A DNA stretch of 64,000 nucleotides from the NCBI RefSeq assembly GCF_016862975.1, contig NZ_BONZ01000073.1:1-64000 (forward strand), given 5' to 3'. The position numbers and the translations under genes are program-made. Under the pieces are notes generated by a model. It did no database searches, was not told the DNA's origin, and saw only the letters and a program-made list of their open reading frames with translations. Position 1 is the stretch's first letter, and the number at the start of each line of letters is the position of its first letter. Shown piece by piece: positions 8,526 to 16,997 of this stretch. Origin of the DNA: Rugosimonospora africana. GTDB taxonomy: Bacteria; Actinomycetota; Actinomycetes; Mycobacteriales; Micromonosporaceae.

Positions 8526-9839
8526 GTGACTTCGGATAAGCCTGTGACCTCGGCCGAGCCCGTGACCTCGACCGGCTCTGTGACCTCGACCGGTTCTGTG
8601 GCGTCGGCCGGTTCTGTGGCGTCGGCCGGTTCTGTGGCGTCGGCCGGAACTGTCGCGTCGGCCGGAACTGTCGCGTCGAGCGAGCGGCGAGTCGTTGAGG
8701 GCGTGCGCACGCTGCCGGTCGAGCTGCCGTCGTGGGCGTTCGGCAACTCCGGGACGCGCTTCAAGGTGTTCGGCCAGGCCGGCGTGCCGCGTAATCCGTA
8801 CGAGAAGATCGACGACGTAGCGCAGGTACACCGCTTCACCGGTGCGACCCCGTCGGTCGCCCTGCACATCCCGTGGGATCGGGTCGACGACTACCCGTCG
8901 TTGGCCCGCTACGCGGCCGACCAGGGCATCGCCCTGGGCACCATCAACGCCAACCTGTTCCAGGACGACGACTACAAGCTCGGCAGCCTGACCAACCCGG
9001 ACGCGGCCGTCCGGGCCAAAGCACTGGACCACCTCGTCGAGTGCGTCGACATCATGCTGGCCACCGGATCGCGCGACCTGAAGCTGTGGCTGCCCGACGG
9101 CACCAACTACCCGGGGCAGGACAGCATCCGGGCCCGGCAGGACCGGCTCGCGGAGGCGCTGCGGGAGATCTACGCCCGGCTGCCCGCCGACCGCCGGCTG
9201 ATCGTCGAGTACAAGCTGTTCGAGCCGGCGTTCTACACCATGGACATCCCGGACTGGGGCGTGTCGTACGCGCACTGCCTCTCGCTCGGCGACCGGGCCA
9301 TGGTGTGCGTCGACACCGGGCACCACGCGCCCGGTACCAACATCGAGTTCATCGTGGCCTTCCTGCTGCGGGCCGGGAAACTCGGTGCCTTCGACTTCAA
9401 CAGCCGGTTCTACGCCGACGACGACCTCATCGTCGGTGCCGCCGATCCGTTCCAGCTCTTCCGCATCCTCTTCGAGTGCGCGTCGGCCGGTGCACTGCGC
9501 GGCGGTGGCGACGTGACGTACATGCTCGACCAGTGCCACAACATCGAGCCGAAGATCCCGGGCCAGATCCGCTCGGTGCTCAACGTGCAGGAGGCCGCGG
9601 CCAAGGCGCTGCTCGTCGACACCGAGGCGCTGACCGCCGCGCAGAACGCGGGCGACGTGCTGGGCGCCAACGCGGTGCTGATGGACGCGTACAACACCGA
9701 CGTGCGACCGCTGCTGGCCGACATGCGGACCGCGGCAGGGTTGGACCCGGACCCGATGTCGGCGTACCTGCGCAGCGGGTACCCGGAGCGGATCGTCGCG
9801 GAACGCGTCGGCGGGCAGCAGGCCGGCTGGGGCGCCTGA
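8526..9839 (+). CDS. rhaI: L-rhamnose isomerase (RhaI type)
   Basis: Converts L-rhamnose to L-rhamnulose, the first step after rhamnogalacturonan breakdown; cytoplasmic. From residue about 60 the protein matches the xylose-isomerase-like TIM barrel of the RhaI family. Recognisable stretches are LHIPWDRVDDY, IVEYKLFEPAFY, VCVDTGHHAPGTN and AFDFNSRFYADDD, which carry the metal-binding Glu, Asp and His residues. The GTG at 8526 has a purine-rich site upstream, giving 437 aa. The first 53 residues are a repeat tail encoded by eight 18-bp units. Several in-frame GTG codons inside them could also start translation, and the conserved protein begins near 8700. Confidence 0.85.
   Translation: MTSDKPVTSAEPVTSTGSVTSTGSVASAGSVASAGSVASAGTVASAGTVASSERRVVEGVRTLPVELPSWAFGNSGTRFKVFGQAGVPRNPYEKIDDVAQVHRFTGATPSVALHIPWDRVDDYPSLARYAADQGIALGTINANLFQDDDYKLGSLTNPDAAVRAKALDHLVECVDIMLATGSRDLKLWLPDGTNYPGQDSIRARQDRLAEALREIYARLPADRRLIVEYKLFEPAFYTMDIPDWGVSYAHCLSLGDRAMVCVDTGHHAPGTNIEFIVAFLLRAGKLGAFDFNSRFYADDDLIVGAADPFQLFRILFECASAGALRGGGDVTYMLDQCHNIEPKIPGQIRSVLNVQEAAAKALLVDTEALTAAQNAGDVLGANAVLMDAYNTDVRPLLADMRTAAGLDPDPMSAYLRSGYPERIVAERVGGQQAGWGA
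8541..8684 (+). repeat. In-frame 18-bp tandem repeat, 8 units
   Basis: Eight units of the form TCTGTGGCGTCGGCCGGT with point variation, encoding repeats such as S-V-A-S-A-G. They sit between the GTG start and the conserved isomerase body. Each unit contains an in-frame GTG. Confidence 0.9.
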
Positions 9840-10017
9840 CCGCGGCGCGCCTTGCTCGCGCGTCTGGCCAGGGCCGTCTGGTTGGGGCTGACCATGGCGG
9901 CTGGCTGGGGCTGACCGGGATGCCTGATCGGGCACCTGGCCGGGGCGTCCGGCCGGGGCTGGCTCCCCCTAACCAGGGCCGGGCGGTTTTGTCGTACGTC
10001 CGTGGCATGCTGCGGCC
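9840..10017. other. Intergenic stretch with degenerate repeats
   Basis: This holds repeats of a GGCTGGGGCTGACC-like unit and no gene. A GTCGTACGT-containing stretch just ahead of 10018 may be the promoter of the acetyltransferase. Confidence 0.5.
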
Positions 10018-10476
10018 ATGGAAGAGGGGCAGTTGCGGCTGGAGCCGGTGACACCTGACAACGTCGGCGCCGCGTGCCGCATGTCGGTGCGCACCGACCA
10101 GCAGGACTTTGTCGCACCGGTGTCGTGGTCGCTGGCCGAGGCTTACGTGAATCCCGACACCGCGTGGCCCAGGCTGGTCTACCGGCATGACGCACCGGTC
10201 GGCTTCGTCATGGGAGCCTTCGATCCGGCTAATGAGATCGCCTTCTTCCGCTGCGGGATCTGGCGACTCAATGTCGCCGCCGACGAGCAGCGCTCGGGCG
10301 TCGGGAGCTACGCGGTGCGTCAGGTGCTGGCCGAGGGCCGCCGTCGTGGCTTCGCGCGTGCCACGGTTCTCTGGGTGCCCAAAGCCGGTGGACCGGGGCC
10401 GTTCTATGAACGGCTCGGGTTCGTGCCGACCGGCGAAGTCTTTCACGGAGAGGTTGTCGGAGCTATCGACCTTTGA
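10018..10476 (+). CDS. GNAT family N-acetyltransferase
   Basis: A single GNAT domain of 152 aa. The acetyl-CoA-binding signature is WRLNVAADEQRSGVGSYAV (about 81-99, the R/Q-x-x-G-x-G/A pattern as QRSGVG), with the late FYERLGFVPTGE strand near 124-135. These make it an acetyltransferase similar to the spermidine/phosphinothricin-type group. No substrate can be inferred. It is followed by a G/T-rich tandem-repeat region rather than another gene. Confidence 0.82.
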   Translation: MEEGQLRLEPVTPDNVGAACRMSVRTDQQDFVAPVSWSLAEAYVNPDTAWPRLVYRHDAPVGFVMGAFDPANEIAFFRCGIWRLNVAADEQRSGVGSYAVRQVLAEGRRRGFARATVLWVPKAGGPGPFYERLGFVPTGEVFHGEVVGAIDL

Positions 10477-10806
10477 CCGCGGGTGACGGGTAGCCCGGGC
10501 TGTTCAGCAGCTTCTGGACGAGGACGCGCTGCTCGTAGATCGCCTCGGCGGTCTTTCGGCTGCGGGGCTGAGCCGGTCCGCCGGGCGGGGTTGGTTGGGC
10601 CGGTCCGCTGGACTGGTGGGCTGGGTTGGTTCGCTAAGCCGGGTTGGCTGGGTCGATCCGCTGGGCCGGTTGGTTGGGTCGGTCCCGCTGGGCCGCGCCG
10701 GCATGGGCTGGTCCGCTGGGCCGGGCTGGTTTGGCCGGCCCGCTGGACTGGTGGGCTGGGTTGGTTGGGACGGGTTGGGCTGGCGGCGGCACGGGGCGCC
10801 GCCAGC
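10477..10806. repeat. G/T-rich degenerate tandem-repeat region
   Basis: About 330 bp without a gene between two convergent genes. From about 10565 to 10790 it is made of interleaved degenerate units (GGTTGGTTGGG, CCGCTGGGCCGG, CTGGACTGGTGGGCTGG). The long open frames across it are composition artefacts. Confidence 0.7.
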
Positions 10807-11490
10807 TCAGCCGAATGCGAGCCGCCGCATACCCAACCGATCCAGCAGTGCCGACTCCTGGCCGTCGATCGGTGCGCGACCGGTCGCCTTCCGGATCAGC
10901 GTGACGGGATCCCCACCGGTCTCGGCGAGCGCGGCGGGCCAGCCCGGCCCGAACAGCATCAGCAGCAGGTGCTGTGCGGCGGCCGGCGTGAGCCACGGCT
11001 GGCACGGCACCGCGTCGGCCACGTCGAGGCCGTGCGCGACCAACTCGACGACCCGGGTGGTAAGAAACTCCGGCAGCAGCATCGCGTCGCCATGCCGGGT
11101 CCGGATCACCCGGTCCGGCGGCTGCTGCTCGCACAGCGGGGCCGCGCCGCGCCAGGTGTCCGCGAACTGCCGGGCGAGCATGGAGACGTCTCCATCGGCC
11201 GCGCGGTCCGAGGCGGTACGCACCCGGTCGGCGTTGGCCGCGCCGCTGAACCGCTCATCGGCACGGTAGTAGCTGATCGCGGTCGTGTCCGGCCGGCCCG
11301 GGGCGGGCGCGGCCACCGCGTCGGGTACCCGGGCGAGCGCGGTGATGACGTGCCCGACCAGTTCGCGTACCCGCCAGGGCACACAGCGGGTCGGCCGCTC
11401 CCAGGCCGCTTCGGGCAGCCCGTCCAGCGCAGCGGCGAACGCGGCGGCCTCGTCGCGCAACGCCGTCAGTACCAAACTGTCGCCGGTCAC
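10807..11490 (-). CDS. Maleylpyruvate isomerase / DinB-fold family protein
   Basis: A 227-aa protein of the mycothiol-dependent maleylpyruvate isomerase (TIGR03083-like, DinB four-helix) superfamily. The N-terminal metal-binding segment includes PTRCVPWRVRELVGHV (about 31-46); a second conserved part is TTRVVELVAHGLDVADA (about 146-162), with the expected metal-ligand His residues. These enzymes use mycothiol; this member's reaction is unknown. I chose the GTG at 11490, which has a GGGGGA site 8 nt upstream. A TTG at 11670 would add 60 Asp/Asn-rich residues from a 9-bp repeat and overlap the upstream gene. Confidence 0.75.
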   Translation of the reverse strand: MTGDSLVLTALRDEAAAFAAALDGLPEAAWERPTRCVPWRVRELVGHVITALARVPDAVAAPAPGRPDTTAISYYRADERFSGAANADRVRTASDRAADGDVSMLARQFADTWRGAAPLCEQQPPDRVIRTRHGDAMLLPEFLTTRVVELVAHGLDVADAVPCQPWLTPAAAQHLLLMLFGPGWPAALAETGGDPVTLIRKATGRAPIDGQESALLDRLGMRRLAFG

Positions 11491-11560
11491 GCCGGAGTCC
11501 CCCTGCCTGTGCCCGCCACCGTCGGTGTCACCATCACTGCCACTGCCACCGTTGGTGTCA

Positions 11561-11624
11561 TCGTCGTTGTCGTCGTTGTCGTCGTTGTCGTCGTTGTCGT
11601 CGTTGTCGTCGTTGCCGCCGTTGT
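11561..11624 (-). repeat. 9-bp tandem microsatellite, about 7 units
   Basis: Perfect TCGTCGTTG units on the plus strand lie between the DUF2332 gene and the preferred start of the maleylpyruvate-isomerase-like gene. If the upstream TTG start were used they would encode Asp-Asp-Asn repeats. Confidence 0.9.
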
Positions 11625-11647
11625 CGCTGTCATCGGCGCTGCCATCG

Positions 11648-12739
11648 TCACGGCCCGGCTTCGCCGCCAAGGCGGGCCCGGGCTGCCGGAGCGTTCGCTG
11701 TCGGTGCGTTCGCTGTCGGTGCTTCCGCTGTCGGCGCCCCAGCTATCGGTGCTTCCGCTGTCGGCACGTCCGTTGCCAGCGCCTTCGCCGCCGGGAGCCC
11801 CGCCGTGGCAAACCACGCCATCGCCTGCCCATGCGCACGGGTCCAGGCCAGCGGCACCCCGTCCAGCGCGAGCACATTGTGCAGCATCTGGTCCGGTGGT
11901 CGGGGCAGCCCGTCGAAGCCCAGCACCTCCGGCTCCTCGACGGCGACCCAGTGCCCGGCCAATCCCCGGACGGTCTCGGTGAACCGTTCCCGGCGCTCGG
12001 CCGGCACCTGGTAGAGCACCGACGTGTGGAACACCACGAGCGTCGCGCCGGCCGGCGCCCTAGCGGCCAGGGCCGGAAGGTCGTCGACCAGGTCGCCGCG
12101 TACCAGCAGGGGTGGATCCGCCGCAGCGACGGCGGCGGCCTCGCGCAGCCGCACCCGGCGGTGGGCGTGCTCGGGCCAGATGAGCGCGTCCAGCCAGGTG
12201 ACGTCCGCTGGCTCGGTCACGTCGAGCGGGTTCAGGTCCAGGCCGGCCCGCCACACCACCTCGGGCAGCCGTCGCGGCGGCGCGGTGCCGGTGAGCGCGC
12301 AGTCGAGAACCGGTACGCCGTCGCCAACCGTGTAGTCGCCGTACCGATACGAGTAGCGGTCGGGGTAGAGACAGAGGCCGGCCGAGGCGCCGACCTCCAG
12401 CAGCGCCAGGGGCTGCGGCAGCGCGGCGAGTACCGGCAGCAGCAGGGCACACCGTCCGGCCTCGTTGGTCTGGGTCGCCCGGGTACGCACTTCCGCCTCG
12501 ACGGCTGGCCAATTAGCGACCGTGAAATCGTGGAACGCGGCCGGATCGTCGACCGGGCCGCCGAGGAACCGGACGACGCCGAACAGCAGGTTGGGCTGCT
12601 GCTTGGCCGGCGGCAGAGTGGCGAGCAACGCCAGCAGTTCCTCGTCCTGGCAGACGGCCAGCGACAGGCGCTCGTACGTGGGCGAGACCCCGCGCGCTTC
12701 TCGCGTCGCGAATTCGGCGTGCCTGTTCGCGATGGTCAC
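11648..12739 (-). CDS. DUF2332 family protein
   Basis: A 363-aa protein of the DUF2332 family, common in actinomycetes and of unknown function. Conserved stretches are LLEVGASAGLCLYPDRY (about 110-126), a glycine-rich methyltransferase-like motif, and TLVVFHTSVLYQVP (about 232-245), so a distant SAM-binding fold is possible. The start is a GTG 54 bp from the divergent NUDIX gene, without an obvious Shine-Dalgarno site. The C-terminal 40 residues are a P-T-A-E-A/P-T-A-N-A repeat tail encoded by 15-bp units at 11691-11765. Confidence 0.72.
   Translation of the reverse strand: MTIANRHAEFATREARGVSPTYERLSLAVCQDEELLALLATLPPAKQQPNLLFGVVRFLGGPVDDPAAFHDFTVANWPAVEAEVRTRATQTNEAGRCALLLPVLAALPQPLALLEVGASAGLCLYPDRYSYRYGDYTVGDGVPVLDCALTGTAPPRRLPEVVWRAGLDLNPLDVTEPADVTWLDALIWPEHAHRRVRLREAAAVAAADPPLLVRGDLVDDLPALAARAPAGATLVVFHTSVLYQVPAERRERFTETVRGLAGHWVAVEEPEVLGFDGLPRPPDQMLHNVLALDGVPLAWTRAHGQAMAWFATAGLPAAKALATDVPTAEAPIAGAPTAEAPTANAPTANAPAARARLGGEAGP
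11691..11765 (-). repeat. In-frame 15-bp tandem repeat, 5 units
   Basis: Five units similar to GCGTTCGCTGTCGGT (plus strand) encode the pentapeptide repeat tail of the DUF2332 protein. Confidence 0.9.
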
Positions 12740-12793
12740 TGGCTCATGATTGCATTGCGGAGTGATCCCGGAACAGCGGGGAGGAGGCACAGG

Positions 12794-13261
12794 ATGGGCA
12801 GGACCGACTACTACCGCGATCCTGACGCCCCGGCCCCGAACCTGCTGGTACCCGGTGCCTCGGCGATCGTCACCGACGAGGCCGGCCGCTTGGTCCTGCA
12901 CCGCAGGAGCGACAACGGTCTGTGGGCGCTGCCCGGCGGCGATATGGAACTGGGGGAGTCCGTGGCCGGTACAGTCGTCCGCGAGGTCAAGGAGGAGACC
13001 GGCCTCGACGTCGAGCCGTGGTACGTCGTCGGCGTGTACTCCGACCCCGAGCATGTGTTCGCGTACGACGACGGCCACGTGCGCCAGGAGTACTCGGTCT
13101 GTGTGGCATGCCGGCTGATCGGCGGCGAGCTGGCGATCAGCGACGAGTCGACCGAACTCGGCGTGTTCACGGCCGAGGAGGTCGAAGGGCTGGCCATGCA
13201 CGAACGGATTCGGGTTCGCATCCGCGATTTCCTGGCCGGCGAGCGAGGCGCCGTCCACTAG
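12794..13261 (+). CDS. NUDIX hydrolase
   Basis: Hydrolyses a nucleoside diphosphate linked to another group; 155 aa. The complete Nudix box is at about 47-69: GGDMELGESV followed by REVKEETGLDV, with the REUxEExGU metal-binding core. A strong GAGGAGG site ends 7 nt before the ATG. It is divergent from the DUF2332 gene with a 54-bp gap, so the two may share a promoter region. The substrate cannot be read from sequence. Confidence 0.9.
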   Translation: MGRTDYYRDPDAPAPNLLVPGASAIVTDEAGRLVLHRRSDNGLWALPGGDMELGESVAGTVVREVKEETGLDVEPWYVVGVYSDPEHVFAYDDGHVRQEYSVCVACRLIGGELAISDESTELGVFTAEEVEGLAMHERIRVRIRDFLAGERGAVH

Positions 13262-13903
13262 TTCGCCGCCTCGCCGGATCGCCGCGGGTGTCTCTACGGG
13301 TACGGCCTATCAGGTTCCGCCTATCAGGTTTGGTGGGCTGCTTCGCCGTCCTTGCGACCGGCTCGTGCCATCGCAGCGCCTTCGGACGGCTGTCGAGGTT
13401 GCTGACTGCGGCGGCGGTGGTAGGACAGGTCCGCTTCGTCTCTGTAGAGGTGGGGTTGGTTCGGTAAGTGCTCTTGCCGTCGCCCGTGGTGTGTAGGGCG
13501 TCGGGCGAGGCGGATGAGAGACGGCGCGGTGGCTACGGCTTCCCCGATGGCCACGACCATTTCCCGGTGGCCACGACTTTTCCCGGTGGTCACCTCCCCG
13601 GTGGTTGCGACTGTTCGGCGTCGTTTATTCGCGTCGGTGGTAGTTGCCCCACTGCTGCAGCTGCGGGCCGGAGGTGGCGGCTCCGCTGGACACGTCGACG
13701 CAGCGTCCACTATGGATCTTCATCAGGTTGTACTGGTTGTTCGTCACGGCGACGGCGCGGAACTGCTGGTCGGTGGCGGTGGGCGCGCAGGCGGGGGGAA
13801 CGGTTGGTAGACGCCCACCGCCGCTGGATATAACGGACACCGAATCGTTTGTTGGGAGAGTAGCCTAATTGAAGCCTGACGATTGATTGGGAAGGATGGG
13901 CAC
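13262..13903. other. Long intergenic region holding a ricin-domain remnant
   Basis: 642 bp with no intact gene. The minus strand at 13625-13840 carries a broken ricin-type lectin domain. The final 60 bp ahead of the sigma-factor gene are AT-richer and probably promoter. The left part has short GTGGCCACGA repeats (about 13545-13600) and nothing else I can assign. Confidence 0.6.
13625..13840 (-). pseudogene. Remnant of a ricin-type beta-trefoil lectin domain
   Basis: A 71-codon minus-strand frame whose last two thirds (13634-13780) read as one repeat of a ricin lectin domain. The pieces QQFRAVAVTNNQYNLM, HSGRCVDVSSG and PQLQQWG align with the lectin of the pectate lyase 2.5 kb away (VYNLVNVNSGLCVDVPSG, LRLQQWG). 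There is no signal peptide, no catalytic domain and only one of three trefoil repeats. It is best read as the leftover of a second lectin-bearing secreted enzyme, perhaps a partial duplication of the neighbour. Confidence 0.7.
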
Positions 13904-15208
13904 ATGGGAACCGTCGCCGATGCTGCCCCCGGGGCCGATGCGGCCGATGCCGCCGATGACCCCGCCGCTGAAGCCGATGCCGATGTCGCCCACGCCGCTG
14001 ATGCCGATGTCGCCCACGGCGCCGATGCCGCGCTCGTCCGGGCGGCGCGGGCCGGTGACGACAAGGCGCTGGCCGACCTGTTCGCCGGGCACCTGCCGCT
14101 GGTGTACAACGTCGTCGGCCGAGCGCTGAACGGTCACCCGGACACCGACGACGTGGTACAGCAGACCATGCTGCACGCCATCCAGGGGTTGCCCGGCCTG
14201 CGCGAGCCGGAGCGGTTCCGTGCCTGGCTCATCTCCATCGCGTACCGCCAGGTCCACGACCTCGGCCGGATGCGGGGCACCGCGCTGGTCCGGCAGCGCC
14301 CGCTGGACGCCCACGCGGAGGCCGCGCGCCCGGTCGACGACTTCGCCGAGGCGACCATTGTGCGGCTGGGCCTGTTCGGCGAGCGCCGGGAGATGGTCGA
14401 GGCGAGCCGGCTGCTCGGCGCCGACGGCCAGCGGGTACTCGCGCTGTGGTGCCAGGAGGTCGCTGGCTCGCTCACCCGTGCCGAGGTCGCCGGCGCACTC
14501 GGCCTGAGCGTGGCGCACACCGCCGTGCGTATCCACCGGGTGAAGAGGCAGCTCGACCTGGCCCGCACCGTGTTGCGGGCCTGGCGGGCGATGCCGCGCT
14601 GTCCGCGCCTGGACGCGGCGGCACGCGGCTTCCCCGACGGCTTCCCGGGCGGCGTGCCCAGCGGCTTGCCCAGCGGCTTCCCCGGCGGTGACGATCCGGG
14701 CCGGCTGCGGCGGCTCGGCCGGCACATCAAGGGCTGCGAGGTGTGCGGCCGAGCCGGACGCGACCTCGTCCCGGTCGAGCGGCTGTTCGCCGGAATCGCC
14801 TTCCTACCGGCGCCGCTGCGCTTGTCCGGCAAGCTGTCCGCGCTCCTCGGTGCGGCCGGCCCGACGTCCACGATGCATTCGGCGGGCCGGCCCGGCCCGC
14901 GACGCGAACCGGGCCGGCGGGCTGGCTACGGGTACCGGCCGTCGATCAAGCCGTCGACGTACTTCTCCACGTTCGTGTACCCGGTGTGGTCGAAGTCGCC
15001 GGTCGCGTCCGCCGCGCTGTTCGGGTTCAGCCCGTGCCGGGTCTCCCAGGAGTCCGGCATGCCGTCGCGGTCGGTGTCGGCCGGCGCGGTACCGCCGCTG
15101 ATCGTGCCGTACCCGTCGTTGCCCAGGCCGGTCGCCGTCTGGTGGCTCCACAGGTCGCCCGCCGTACCCAGCGACGTGACGTTCCCGATCACGTTGGCGT
15201 CCACCTGA
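13904..15208 (+). CDS. ECF-like sigma-70 factor with C-terminal extension
   Basis: An alternative sigma factor. Region 2 spans about 53-117 (LADLFAGHLPLVYNVV, then DTDDVVQQTMLHAI and RAWLISIAYRQ). Region 4 spans about 160-225 with the helix-turn-helix near TRAEVAGALGLSVAHTAVRIHRVK. A Gly/Phe/Pro repeat linker (about 241-260) is followed by HIKGCEVCGRAGRDLVPVERL, a His-Cys-Cys zinc-finger-like segment common in ECF factors with fused C-domains. No stop appears until 15208, so the last 94 codons run antisense through the end of the pectate lyase gene. The tail beyond about residue 340 is probably not a functional domain. The start at 13904 has GAAGG upstream; 13883 is an alternative. Confidence 0.75.
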   Translation: MGTVADAAPGADAADAADDPAAEADADVAHAADADVAHGADAALVRAARAGDDKALADLFAGHLPLVYNVVGRALNGHPDTDDVVQQTMLHAIQGLPGLREPERFRAWLISIAYRQVHDLGRMRGTALVRQRPLDAHAEAARPVDDFAEATIVRLGLFGERREMVEASRLLGADGQRVLALWCQEVAGSLTRAEVAGALGLSVAHTAVRIHRVKRQLDLARTVLRAWRAMPRCPRLDAAARGFPDGFPGGVPSGLPSGFPGGDDPGRLRRLGRHIKGCEVCGRAGRDLVPVERLFAGIAFLPAPLRLSGKLSALLGAAGPTSTMHSAGRPGPRREPGRRAGYGYRPSIKPSTYFSTFVYPVWSKSPVASAALFGFSPCRVSQESGMPSRSVSAGAVPPLIVPYPSLPRPVAVWWLHRSPAVPSDVTFPITLAST

Positions 15209-16809
15209 TCGCGGGGCATCGCGCCGGAGTGCGCTACCACGTTGGCGTACGCGCTCGCCGCGCTGACCGCCGGAATGCCGGCCGTCAGCGGGGACCACGG
15301 GCTGGACAGCGCGGTCGCGCCGCCGCCGAGCCCCAGTGCCGAGCCGTTCAGGCTGCCGTCCCGGTTGCTGTCCAGCAGGTTGCCGCTGTTGTAGACGGTC
15401 TGGTTGCCCATCTGGTAGTACGCGTTGCCGGCGCTGGTGGTCCGAGGCCCGGTGATGAAGTAGTTGCCGATCACGTCGTGCGTGAAGTGCCCGCTGGAGT
15501 TACCGGCGGTGTAGCCGGCCTGGTAGTCGTACACCACGTTGTTGATGTACTCGGTGTTCGCCTTCGCCAGGGGACACCGGTTGTGGGCGTTGGCGAACAG
15601 GTTGTTGTACCAGGTGTACGGGCCGGTCTCGGTGTGCGCCGCGAACTGCTGGCCGATCGGGTCCGCGTCGATCGAGTACTGCACCGTGATGTTCGTGGCG
15701 CCCACGCTGTCGACGTTGTTCCACTGCGCGAACTCGATGGACACGTGGTCGAAGATCATTTTCGTGGTGTCGAGCAGGTTGATGCCGCTCTTCTCGTTGT
15801 CCGGGTCCAGGTCGCCCTGGCGGAACCGCACGTCGCGGACGATGTCGTTGCTCGAGTTGGCGAACGACACCTCGCGGCCCATGATGCCGATCCCGCCACC
15901 CGGCGCGGTCTGCCCGGCGATGGTCAGGTTGCTCTTCGCCGAGACCGGCGAGGACAGGTTGATGTACCCGCCGACGTCGAACACGACGATCCGGTTCGAG
16001 CCGCTGACCGCGTCCCGGAACGAGCCGGTACCCGAGTCGTTGAGGTTCGTCACGTGGTACACCGTGCCGCCCCGCCCGCCGGTGGCGCTGGCACCGTAGC
16101 CCACTGCGCCCGGGAAAGCCACGACCGGCCCGGAGGGAGGCTGAGTCGTGGGTGTCGTCGTCGGTGTCGTGGTCGGTCCGGACGTGGGAGTCGTCCCGGC
16201 GACCGGGTTGAACGACCACTGCATGCGGGAGATGTCGGAGCAGGTCTCCTGGACGATCGGGTTGTTGCCGGCGGTGGAGCCGTCCAGATCGCTGACGCAC
16301 AGGCCGGTGCCGGCGCTGACCACGCGGTACTTGCCGGCCGCCGCGCCGGACGCGGTGAACGTCCACTGCTGGTTGGTCTGGCCGGCCCCGCAACCCCACT
16401 GCTGCAACCGCAGGCCGGACGTGCCCGCCCCGGACGGTACGTCGACGCACAGCCCGCTGTTGACGTTGACCAGGTTGTATACGCCGGAACCGACCTGCAC
16501 CACGCGCCACTGCTGCCGGGTGGCGGACTGCGAGCACGCCGCCTGCTGGAGCAGCGCGCCGCCGGCCGTGGAGCCGGACACCACCTCGACGCACTTGCCG
16601 CTGGCACCCGCCGCGAGTTCGTACACGCCGCCGCCCACCGGAGTGCTCGCCGCCGCCGACAGCGCCTGTGACGACAGCGCCTGCGAGGGCAGCGCCGCCG
16701 CCACCACCGCGGCCGGTACCGCCACGACCGCGACGGCGACCGCCGCCAGGCTCCACACTCTGGCCCGGGAACGCACCCGGTCTGTTCGAGACCTCGCCTG
16801 TCGAGACAT
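14926..16809 (-). CDS. Secreted pectate lyase (PL1-like) with ricin-type lectin
   Basis: A 627-aa secreted enzyme that should depolymerise pectin. After a Sec signal (about 15-50, ending in ALPSQALS) come a ricin beta-trefoil lectin (about 54-193, with three Q-x-W blocks: RQQWRVV, NQQWTF, RMQWSF) and a Thr/Pro linker. The right-handed beta-helix pectate-lyase domain follows (about 216-540), with SNLTIAGQTAPGGGIGI, DIVRDVRFRQGD and FDHVSIEFAQWN as family landmarks. The C-terminus holds a thrombospondin-3-like calcium loop (DTDRDGMPDSWE). A GAAGGA site precedes the ATG. It converges on and overlaps the sigma-factor frame by 283 bp. Confidence 0.88.
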   Translation of the reverse strand: MSRQARSRTDRVRSRARVWSLAAVAVAVVAVPAAVVAAALPSQALSSQALSAAASTPVGGGVYELAAGASGKCVEVVSGSTAGGALLQQAACSQSATRQQWRVVQVGSGVYNLVNVNSGLCVDVPSGAGTSGLRLQQWGCGAGQTNQQWTFTASGAAAGKYRVVSAGTGLCVSDLDGSTAGNNPIVQETCSDISRMQWSFNPVAGTTPTSGPTTTPTTTPTTQPPSGPVVAFPGAVGYGASATGGRGGTVYHVTNLNDSGTGSFRDAVSGSNRIVVFDVGGYINLSSPVSAKSNLTIAGQTAPGGGIGIMGREVSFANSSNDIVRDVRFRQGDLDPDNEKSGINLLDTTKMIFDHVSIEFAQWNNVDSVGATNITVQYSIDADPIGQQFAAHTETGPYTWYNNLFANAHNRCPLAKANTEYINNVVYDYQAGYTAGNSSGHFTHDVIGNYFITGPRTTSAGNAYYQMGNQTVYNSGNLLDSNRDGSLNGSALGLGGGATALSSPWSPLTAGIPAVSAASAYANVVAHSGAMPRDQVDANVIGNVTSLGTAGDLWSHQTATGLGNDGYGTISGGTAPADTDRDGMPDSWETRHGLNPNSAADATGDFDHTGYTNVEKYVDGLIDGRYP

Positions 16810-16997
16810 CGCCTCATCCTTCTGTCCGCCGACTGTCAACGGCCGCTCCCCGTACGGCCGGAGACCCGCCGCGCTGCGGGCCACACCGCAGTAGACGGTC
16901 CGGGGACGGCGCGGATTACCGATAACGGTGCGGAAAGTGGCCGACGGGCCCGACGCGTCTCCGCCGACGGTCAGGCGCGCCGTGACCCACGCCTCCG
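16810..16997. other. Intergenic region upstream of the pectate lyase
   Basis: 188 bp between two leftward genes. It should hold the pectate-lyase promoter, but I see no clear -35/-10 pair and no CGGTT-type LacI operator like those near the rhamnose genes. Confidence 0.4.

Noticed and set aside
11491-11670. An Asp/Asn-rich N-terminal extension of the maleylpyruvate-isomerase-like protein
   Set aside because: It would need a TTG start overlapping the upstream gene and is encoded by a 9-bp microsatellite; the GTG at 11490 has a good ribosome-binding site.
10483-11982. A 499-codon plus-strand frame across the G/T-rich repeats
   Set aside because: It is composed of translated tandem repeats and the antisense of the maleylpyruvate-isomerase-like gene.
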